NCBI GenBank assembly: GCA_033239005.1
Contig: BSQZ01000125.1
Span: 441,501-505,500, forward strand
Reading direction: 5' to 3'
DNA: 64,000 nucleotides
Origin: Lamellibrachia satsuma
Taxonomy: Eukaryota; Annelida; Polychaeta; Sabellida; Siboglinidae
Both the position numbers and the translations under genes were made by a program. How positions within the stretch are numbered: the first letter of the stretch is position 1; every line of letters starts with the position of its first letter. Positions 47,812 through 59,300 of the stretch are shown here, piece by piece. Below the pieces are notes generated by a model. That model ran no database searches, was not told the DNA's origin, and saw only the letters and a list, made by a program, of their open reading frames with translations.

Positions 47812-50314
47812 GAATAAACGGTAAACGTAATTTTAGACAAAGCTTAAATAGACTAGCTATATTAAGTAACTAAAGTACATGGCGAAGTGACTGAAATATT
47901 AAAATTATTAAATAAATAATTATTAAAATTAAAATATATAAAATAATAAATACATAAGTAAGTAGATAAAAATATAAAATATGTGTCCATAAAAATTTTT
48001 TTTTTAAAGCACAGTTCCTCAGTGAAAATAAGCCAGCTTAAATAAATGAGTTTTAAGGAGAGTCTTGAACTTAGTTAGATTGTCTATATTTCGCATGTAA
48101 TACATGACAATAATACATGACAATAACACATGACAATAATACAAGACAAGATTTAACAAGATTTGCCATCCAAGCCAAAGGCCCAGATGGCAAGTGGACA
48201 AGGAAGCCATTGGCTTATCGAGAGTCCAACAATGTTCACCTACTTATAACCCGCCCTCCTGATATATGTGTCAACCTTGTTTTTAAACATATTCACGCTG
48301 CTAGCAGTTACACAATCTGTAGACAGTTTGTTCCATTCATTTATTGTCCTCTGTGAGAACGAGTGCTTCCTGATGTCCAATCTACATTGATCCTTTACTA
48401 ATTTTACCTCATGTCCTCTAGTTCTGCTATCCTTCTTGAGTGAGAAAAACATATTTCTATCAATATTTTCATACCCATTCAATATCTTAAAAACTTCAAT
48501 CTGATCTCCTCTTAACCTCCTTGTCTCTAGAGTTGTTAAACCACATTCTTTCAGGCGTTCTTCATAACTAAGGTCTCTAATTTCTGGAATCATTTTAGTT
48601 GCTCTCCTTTGTATGCGTTCAAGCATATCTATATCCTTCTTACGATATGGTCTCCATGCTTGTATACAGTATTCTAAATGAGGTCTAACTATTGCTTTAT
48701 AAAGAGGTATAATTAACTTTTTTCCCTTGTATGTTATGTTTCTTCTAATCAATCCAAGAATTTGAAGCTGCAATACCACACTGCTCTGAAACTTTCATAT
48801 CAGCGCTTATTGTAACTCCTAAGTCCTTTTCTTTTACAGTAGTACCCAGAACAGTATCTCCCATTTTATAGTTCACATCCAAGTTCCCATGTCCTGTATG
48901 TAGGCATTTACATTTCCCAAAATTGAACAGCATCTGCCATTTCTCAGACCATTTCACTAATCTGTCTAGATCGTTTTGTAAATGTTGTTTATCACCATCA
49001 GTATTAACCTTTCTAAAAAGTTTTGTGTCATCCGCAAATTTCAGTACGTTACTTGTTATACTCTCATCCAAGTCATTGATATAAATTAAGAATAATATAG
49101 GTCCTAATACTGATCCTTGAGGTACCCCACTCAAAACCGATTTCCAATTTGAAACGTCTCCATCTACTACAACTCGTTGTCTTCTGTCAGTCAGCCATTG
49201 TTCTATCCAGTCAGTTATGCTATCCCCGATACCATGGGCTTTTAATTTAAGTAGCAGTCTTTGACAATAACACATGACAATAATACATGACAATAACACA
49301 TGACAATAACACATGACAATATACAGACATGTTTGAGAATTGGTGAGTAGCAGAAATGGTCAAATACATCATATGTCACAGGCCAAGTTTTGTGGGAATC
49401 TGCCAAGGTCACGGGAATTGTGGAATCGTGTCCTACAACGGGGTCACGGTAGCGAGGCCCACATGTGGCTGGAGTTCTTCAATATGGAGCGGTAAGTAAT
49501 GACTCTTGGGGATATGTTTTATTATTATACCAACTCTATGTTTCACGGCTAACAAATTCAGCTGTAAAATAACATACGCATATTTCACCTAATAAACTGA
49601 AACCTAGTTACCCTATAGACCATCCCCATGAATTACACAGGGTTTTTTATAATCAATATTTCTGTAGCAAGGTTTCCTAGTCTACGTTACATTATAGTTA
49701 TTCTGTTAAACATATGTTATGGTTCCCCAGTCTACGTTACATTATAGTTATTCTGTTAAACATATGTTATGGTTCCCCAGTCTACGTTACATTATAGTTA
49801 TTCTGTTAAACATATGTTATGGTTCGCCAGTCTACGTTGCAATATAGTTATTCTTTTAAGCATATGTTATGGTTCCCCAGTCTACATTACATTATAGTTA
49901 GTTTGTTAAACATGTTATGGTTCCCCAGTCTACGTTACATTATAGTTAGTTTGTTAAACATGTTATGGTTCCCCAGTCTATGTTACATTATAGTTAGTTT
50001 GTTAAACATGTTATGGTTCCCCAGTCTATGTTACATTATAGTTAGTTTGTTAAACATGTTATGGTTCCCTAGTCTATGTTACATTATAGTTATTCTGTTA
50101 AACATGTTTTGGTTCCCCATTCTACGTGACAATATAGTTATAACCCATCCAAATAATTGTTCTGGGGCACTTTACAATGGTGTATGCATTATAAATAAAA
50201 TTGTACACATTAATGTGCAGAAATCTGCAATTATTACTAGTACGATACAGTAAAGTATATTGTCTATAGAAATAGTTAAAATTAATAAACACATGTGTAA
50301 AAGCTATAAAAATG

Positions 50315-50354
<40 letters not shown>

Positions 50355-53300
50355 GATAATAAATACATAAATAAATAATTTTATTAAAATAATAAATAAA
50401 TTATATATATATAATTAATTAAGATCATAATGGTTAAAAAATATATATGATATATAATCCTAAAGTAGTTTTGAAAAGGTGCGTCTTGACTGTGACAGAG
50501 CTTACGGCGATCACAAACACTGCACCAAGCTGTTGCAGAATGCGGTCAACTCGGTCAGTGACTGGCCAGAGACGCTCTTTGATGCTTATATCAACTACCA
50601 GAGGGAGGAAGGTAAAACTCATTTATTTTTTTATAACAGTTATTTCTTTATTTTGTATTCTGAGTGATATATATCATTATTGTTAAATGAACAGTATATA
50701 AACACTTTGTGAATGCTCGAGGCGATATAACCTGTTGGTCGACAGTTTGTGCACAAAAATGAGATTTTGCTACACTTATAATAATAATAATAATTGACTT
50801 CTATGGCGCCTATACCCTCAGGAACCTGAGCTCAGAGGCGCGACAAGCTATGAAAAATACACACATTTGTAGCAAAGAGCATGAATTTTACGAATGCACA
50901 ATTGTCAAAATAATTGAATAATAATAACATAAAAACTTGTATAATGTCTAAACCCAAGCTCAGGAGGCAGAACATAACAAAAACTTGTATAACGTCTAAA
51001 CCCAAGCTCAGGAGGCAGAACATAACAAAAACTTGTATAACGTCTAAACCCAAGCTCAGGAGGCAGAACATAACAAAAACTTGTATAACGTCTAAACCCA
51101 AGCTCAGGAGGCAGAACATAACAAAAACTTGTATAACGTCTAAACCCAAGCTCAGGAGGCAGAACATAACAAAAACTTGTATAACGTCTAAACCCAGGCT
51201 CAGGAGGCAGAACATAACAAAAACTTGTATAACGTCTAAACCCAGGCTCAGGAGGCAGAACATAACAAAAACTTGTATAACGTCTAAACCCAGGCTCAGG
51301 AGGCAGAACATAACAAAAACTTGTATAACGTCTAAACCCAGGCTCAGGAGGCAGAACATAACAAAAACTTGTATAACGTCTAAACCCAGGCTCAGGAGGC
51401 AGAACATAACAAAAACTTGTATAACGTCTAAACCCAGGCTCAGGAGGCAGAACTTAACAAAAACTTGTATAACGTCTAAACCCAAGCTCAGGAGGCAGAA
51501 CTTAACAAAAACTTGTATAACGTCTAAACCCAGGCTCAGGAGGCAGAACTTAACAAAAACTTGTATAACGTCTAAACCCAAGCTCAGGAGGCAGAACTTA
51601 ACAAAAACTTGTATAACGTCTAAACCCAAGCTCAGGAGGCAGAACTTAACAAAAACTTGTATAACGTCTAAACCCAAGCTCAGGAGGCAGAACATAACAA
51701 AAACTTGTATAACGTCTAAACCCAAGCTCAGGAGGCAGAACTTAACAAAAACTTGTATAACGTCTAAACCCAAGCTCAGGAGGCAGAACATAACAAAAAC
51801 TTGTATAACGTCTAAACCCAAGCTCAGGAGGCAGAACTTAACAAAAACTTGTATAACGTCTAAACCCAAGCTCAGGAGGCAGAACATAACAAAAGGATGC
51901 AATCTCACAATCCATATATAGTGATACAGTTGTCACCAGATGGCTGGAAGCACCAGGGAGCTCAGGACGGAAAGCAGGGTTAACAAGGGAGCTCAGGAGG
52001 GAAAGCAGGGTTAACCAGGGAGCTCAGGAGGGAAAGCAGGGTTAACCAGGGAGCTCAGGATGGAAAGCAGGGTTAACCAGGTAGCTAAGGAGGGAAAGCA
52101 GGGTTAACCAGGGAGCTCAGGAGGGAAAGCAGGGTTAACCAGGGAGCTCAGGAGGGAAAGCAGGGTTAACCAGGGAGCTCAGGATGGAAAGCAGGGTTAA
52201 CCAGGTAGCTAAGGACGGAAAGCAGGGTTAACCAGGGAGCTCAGGAGGGAAAGCAGGGTTAACCAGGTAGCTCAGGAGGGAAAGCAGGGTTAACCAGGGA
52301 GCTCAGGAGGGAAAGCAGGGTTAACCAGGTAGCTAAGGAGGGAAAGCAGGGTTAACCAGGTAGCTAAGGAGGGAAAGCAGGGTTAACCAGGGAGCTCAGG
52401 ATGGAAAGCAGGGTTAACCAGGGAGCTCAGGAGGGAAAGCAGGGTTAACCAGGGAGCTCTAGGGGGACACTGGGTGCTCAATGGTTCAACTAGAATGAAG
52501 GAAGATGTGCTTCCTACTGTTCCCAGGATCCCTGCAGGACTGTGTTGAGGCTGTGGGGAGGTGTGAAGCACAACAGAAGAGGGTGGAAGACAGAAGAACC
52601 AAGGTGGGTGTCGCAAACATTGTTACCCCTGTCAATTCATCCCACAGTCCTTAAATCTTTTTCAATCTCAGCTGTTCGCTCAGCCCAGTGGTGACTGGTT
52701 CTAGGGGTGATTATCGGGGATAGTTTCAGGGAGATCCTTAGAGGGTGACTGTCGGGTATAGTCTTAGGTGGGCGACTATCGGGGATAGTTTTACCATAAC
52801 GATATTATAATTGCGATAGTTATTTTACTCTTTAAATACTGTTGTGATAGTTTCATGAATAGCAAGTCCGAACCTATACTTTGTGGGTGGCGCTATTACA
52901 TTGCCTTGGGAGATGGGTGGTGCTATTACATTGCCTTGGGAGATGGGTGGCGCTATTACATTGCCTTGGGAGATGGGTGGTGCTATTACATTGCCTTGGG
53001 AGATGGGTGGCGCTATTACATTGCCTTGGGAGATGGGTGGTGCTATTACATTGCCTTGGGAGATGGGTGGCGCTATGACATTGCCTTGGGAGACGGGTGG
53101 CGCTATTACATTGCCTTGGGAGATGGGTGGCACTATTACATTGCCTTGGGAGATGGGTGGTGCTATTACATTGCCTTGGGAGATGGGTGGTGCTATTACA
53201 TTGCCTTGGGAGATGGGTGGCACTATTACATTGCCTTGGGAGATGGGTGGCGCTATTACATTGCCTTGGGAGATGGGTGGCACTATTACATTGCCTTGGG

Positions 53301-56300
53301 AGATGGGTGGTGCTATTACATTGCCTTGGGAGATGAGTGGCGCTATGACATTGCCTTGGGAGACGGGGTGGTGCTATTACATTGCCTTGGGAGATGGGTG
53401 GCACTATTACATTGCCTTGGGAGATGGGTGGCACTATTACATTGTCTTGGGAGACAGTTGATTCTAAATGGTGAAGTCATGAATGACGCTGCTCTGATCG
53501 GCAATTGTTGATGTTAGGTCAACAAATAAGTAATAGCTGCTGATTTGTTTTGCCAGCTGTTGCTACTATCAATAGTATTGCATAATTACCACATTGACTC
53601 TTGTAATGCATCGATAGTTTGATGTATAGTTTTTAATGTTATATTTTAATTAATTCCTTTAACATGCGAAGTATTCTGATAATTTATTCTGTACAGTTAC
53701 TACACTAATACGGCAAACCAGTCAAAATAGTTTCTGGTTATAAAATACATTTATTCGGTTTAATGGTAAAAAGTTTATTTAATGTTAAGTAGAGGTCGTC
53801 TACACCTTTCAATGCTTGTTTTGATTTCTATAGTAATTTATTGGATTATAATGCATCGAGATTGAACACGTTTGTGATATGACTGCATGGTCATGTGACA
53901 GGCTGCAGGGAAGGAATCTTACTCAGCCCACAAACACAAGAAACAGGGCACATTCGGGAAGAAAGGCGATAAGGGACACACACCACCAGATGGCAGCACT
54001 GGAAAGTCAGCGGGGAAGTGGCCATCTCAAGCCAAAGTCTCATTCAAGCGAAAGGTAAGACATGTAATGATATTGCACATATGAGAGACTGTGTCATCAT
54101 GGCTCAGAAACATCACAATGATAACACAATGATAACACAATGATAACACAATGTCTTCTATTGCGCCTAAAACCTCAGAAACCCGCATCAAGACCCACAC
54201 TCACAGACGCATCAAGATCCATGCTCTCAGACGCGTCAAGACCCACGCTCACAGACGCATCAAGACCCGTGCTCTCAGACGCGTCAAGACCCGCGCTCAC
54301 AGGTGTGTCAAGACCCGCGCTCACAGGCGTGTCAAGACCCGCGCTCTCAGACGCGTCAAGACCCGCGCTCTCAGACGTGTCAAGACCCGCGCTCACAGGC
54401 ACATCAAGACTCGCGCTCTCAGGCGCGTCAAGACCCGTGCAGGGCTTCACGTTTGAAAACAACAGGCGAGCGATAAATCGCTTGCCTAAATATACCAAAT
54501 TAATTTAGATGAGCGATTTGTTAGTTTTTTTAACCGTGTGGTGGCGCCACCATTTCCCAGTCAGATTCTATCGTTGTCGCCATGAAATTTTAATTGGTAC
54601 CTGGACTTTTATACAATGAAATAAATGCTTGCTTTAGTAAACCACATTATTTTGCAATTGGTGAAACGGTTTTGAATTGCAACATGTCATCGATCACAAT
54701 AGGCGTAGCCTAGGCAAGGCCAGTGCAGTAGCAGTGTGCTGTGTCTGTGCCCCGTCGCAGTGACCTCGATGCGGCACTGCCACTGCATGCGACTTCGCTT
54801 AGGCAGTTTGAAAATTGCAATTGAGATTCACAAATACGCCACGTATAAGAATCAAATGTATAGTCATAAATGCTGCTTAGTAGGGAACACCAATATAAAC
54901 TGGGGTGAAATTGCATACTTCCATTGCATCATAATGCCAAACGCCCAACTCAAACTCGGTACACAAAAATATGAATTCATCATCCGCACATGAAACAGTG
55001 AATCGATGTCAAGTGGTACCGGAGATGTGCGTCGTATGTGACCTTTAAAGATAATACACATCGACGCTGGTCCACTCATTTGATAACTTCTTTATAAACG
55101 CACGGCCAGCACATCGTGGCTTCAATGGCGTTTTTGCAATCTTGGTGCAGCGGGCTGCGATCGCCATCCTCGGTGACGGATGGTACGTGAACTCTAACTA
55201 TTGGAGTCCGAACACTTCGTTATAAAGAGGGTAGACTTTCCTAGTGAATCTAGTACTCAAGAAACTCCTTGTCAAGACGAACACTTACAGGCAGCGAGCG
55301 ATTTTAGCAATTGACGTGAGCGATAAATCGCTCCCTAGATTATTGATTTGCGCGAGCGATAAGGAGTGAGAGTGATCGCTCGCCTCAAAAATGATGCCCT
55401 GCCCACGCTCTCAGGTGCGTCAAAACCCGTGCTCTCAGGCGCGTCAAAACCCGTGCTCTCAGGCGCATCAAGACCCGTGTTGACAGGCGCGTCAAGACCC
55501 GCGTTGACAGGCGCATCAAGACCCGCGTTGACAGGCGCGTCAAGACCCGTACTCTCAGATGCATCAAGACCCGCGCTCACAGGCGCGTCAAGACCCGCAC
55601 TCACAGGCATGTCAAGACCCGCGCTCACAGGCGCGTCAATACCCACACTCACAGGCGCGTCAAGACTCGCTCTCAGGTGCATCGAGACCCGCACTCACAG
55701 GCGCGTCAAGACTCGCTCTCAGGCGCATCGAGACCCGCACTCACAGGCGCGTCAAGACTCGCTCTCAGGTGCATCAAGACCCGCACTCACAGGCGCGTCA
55801 AGACTCACTCTCAGGTGCATCAAGACCCGCACTCACAGGCGCATCAAGACTCACTCTCAGGTGCATCAAGACCCGCATTCACAGGCGCGTCAAGACTCGC
55901 TCTCAGGTGCATCAAGACCCGCACTCACAGGCGCGTCAAGACTCGCTCTCAGGTGCATCAAGACCCGCACTCACAGGCGCGTCAAGACTCACTCTCAGGT
56001 GCATCAAGACCCGCACTCACAGGCGCATCAAGACTCACTCTCAGGTGCATCAAGACCCGCATTCACAGGCGCGTCAAGACTCGCTCTCAGGTGCATCAAG
56101 ACCCGCACTCACAGGCGCGTCAAGACTCGCTCTCAGGTGCATCAAGACCCGCGCTCTCAGGTGCATCAAGGCCCGCACTCACAGGCGCGTCAAGACTCGC
56201 TCTCAGGTGCATCAAGACCCGCACTCACAGGCGCGTCAAGACTCGCTCTCAGGTGCATCAAGACCCGCACTCACAGGCGCGTCAAGACTCACTCTCAGGT

Positions 56301-59300
56301 GCATCAAGACCCGCACTCACAGGCGCATCAAGACTCACTCTCAGGTGCATCAAGACCCGCATTCACAGGCGCGTCAAGACTCGCTCTCAGGTGCATCAAG
56401 ACCCGCACTCACAGGCGCGTCAAGACTCGCTCTCAGGTGCATCAAGACCCGCGCTCTCAGGTGCATCAAGGCCCGCACTCACAGGCGTGTCAAGACTCGC
56501 TCTCAGGTGCATCAAGACCCGCACTCACAGGCGCGTCAAGACTCGCTCTCAGGTGCATCAAGACCCGCACTCACAGGCGCATCAAGACTCGCTCTCAGGT
56601 GCATCAAGACCCGCACTCACAGGCGTGTCAAGACTCGCTCTCAGGTGCATCAAGACCCGCACTCACAGGCGCGTCAAGACTCGCTCTCAGGTGCATCAAG
56701 ACCCGCACTCACAGGTGCGTCAAGACCCGCACTCACAGGTGCATCAAGACCCGCACTCACAGGTGCATCAAAACAAAAGGTTAGGCTGTAAGTCGGTATA
56801 CAATGTTAAAGTTGTTGACAGATGGATAGATACACTGGGAGCCCAAGAGGGCAGCCCAAGAGGGCAGCCCAAGAGGGCAGCCCAAGAGGGCAGCCCAAGA
56901 GGGCAGCATAAGAGGGCAGCCTAAGAGGGCAGCCTAAGAGGGCAGCCTAAGAGGGCAGCCTAAGAGGGCAGCCTAAGAGGGCAGCCTAAGAGGGCAGCCT
57001 AAGAGGCCGAGCATGGTTAAAAAAACAAGTCTTCAAATGATGACAAAATGTTGTTATGATTTCTACTGAGCTAGCACTAACAGGGAGTGAGTTCCACAGA
57101 GTTGATGCGGCAACTGAGAAATTAGTTTATGTCTTCTAAAGTGTTGTTTTAGTAGTTGAACATCTAATGCGCAGTAACAGAGTCATGCTCTGGAGATGAG
57201 TCATAGAGGTCAAGATCACTGTTGACATGTGGCAAAGGTCATAGTTCCCCCCAGTACAAGATGTCTGCGAATCACAGGACACTTTCTCCCTCCTGTACAG
57301 TTCCAGTCTCAGTCCCACAACTGTTCAGTTTTTTTAGTAAAACAAACCATGTTGATATTTTTAAAATGGCTTAAACTAATAACAGGGTTGTTTGATTTAA
57401 ATCATTTGATTTAAATCATGATTTAAATCGCTCCAAAAAAATTTAAAAAATCATTGATTTATGATTTTTTTTGACTCCCGGTTTTTTTAATCGCTGATTT
57501 ATATGAATTTAACTCAAATAATTGTTTATAAGCATCGAGATCAACAAAGTTTTGTGTGTTTTTTATTACAAAAGCACAAAGTGCGCACACTTGTGTAGCT
57601 GTGTTAACACCAGATAGCCTGATAGTAAAATATTTTATGACATTGTGTATACCAGATTTAAAAAAATTAAAAAAATCTGATTTAAATAAAATCCGATTTT
57701 TTTTATTTATTTTTTTTAATCATGATTTTTTTCAACCCTGACTAATAGTGATTATAATAATGATGATTATAGGCAGAGGAATCCACACCTGCTTCTACTG
57801 ACCCTGGGGGCTTCAAGATGACAGTCTCTCCATCAAAACCTAAGTCAGAGTTGAAGCCGCCACCAGGGTATAAACCCTCGTCAGTGTGCCCGCCACCCGG
57901 GTACACCCCAGAGACACCTGGTGGTGAGGGAGAGGCTCCACCCCCCAAGAAAACACGAGGTAAACAATAATTACTTCAATTTTCTTTGCAATTGAATTTA
58001 TTAAATATTCAACTGCCATGTGATGTAGCCCTGCTTAGCTTTATTTCAAGATCAACATTCAACTGCCATGTGATGTAGCCCTGCTTAGCTTTATTTCAAG
58101 ATCAACATCAACTTTTTAGCGCCATTAAGATCAAAGGTAAATACACACATATTAATTATAGGATCAAATGTTTATATACTCATATTAATTATTGGAACAA
58201 AGGTATATACACATATTAATTATATGACAATAGGTATATACTTAGTGCCCACAGGCCGGGCCGGGCCTCTACATAAGTTCGCGGGCCGGGCCGGGCCTGG
58301 ACCTACATATTGGGGCCTGGGTCTAGTGTGATTAGGCCGGGCTGGACTTGGGCTGGGCCTGGACATAATAAAAATATTCATACAAACCCAGATTATTAAT
58401 TTTATTATTAATAAAAACTGATTATAAATTGTAATTCCAGTTAATGAATGCTTAAAATTATTTCTTTAGTATTATATAGTTGCAAATTGAGACCTTGCAT
58501 GGAATTATGAATGACACTAGTGCTTTATACATTGGAATGCAGTTTAACCTCTTTTCAACAATGGGACTTCCTATGGTATCATTTTAATAATGTGCATTCT
58601 TTTAATAGAGACATTTCATATAAAATATATGCATAGTCGCATGCCCATATCTTTGTATTATAATTCTTTAAACATGTATTGGCTTTCCAAGACACTGTGA
58701 CTGGAGTAGTGACACTTGTTTCATTGGCTTCATCACAGTTAATGCATGTTTCCCATCATTCTTCTTCAACTCAAACTTAACTTCCTATCCCTTAATCCAT
58801 GATGTCTAGACTCTGTAAACCACATATTTTTGGCATGAATGTACCCTTTTGCATAGATCTAATAATCCCATACCAGGCCACTTAAGTTCACCTGGCTGGA
58901 AGCAGCCATCCCCAAATGTTTACTTTAGACATATTTGCAGAGGCAATCAAGCCATGATTAACCATCAACTTATCACCCTTTGACCCAACCAGTGGACATT
59001 CTATTGTCTAGGTCTTCCCTCCAAATATTGCCTGCCTGAATGACCAGCCCACTGGCCACTGCCCACTGCCCAATAGTGCCAGTACCCAGTACCCACCCCA
59101 GTTGGTAATTGGTATTTTTCAATTGTGTGAACTAGTGACTACTATTTAGTATCTACAATTTCCCCAGTACTGATTCATTCACACTTGTACTAATTCACAC
59201 GTCTCAACCTGATCTGCCTCAGGCTAGTGACTGCAGGCCTGCTGGAAATGCCACTGGGTATATTATTTTTTTATTTAATAAAACAATAAGTCTGCTTTAC

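Noticed and set aside
50832..51921. Open frames of 335 and 358 codons
   Set aside because: 48-bp array in intron 13. The apparent membrane-like or basic repeats are only translations of the unit.
55366..56924. Three overlapping open frames of 410-472 codons on the plus strand
   Set aside because: The 46-bp period of the array cycles through all three frames, so each stays open. They are repeat artefacts.
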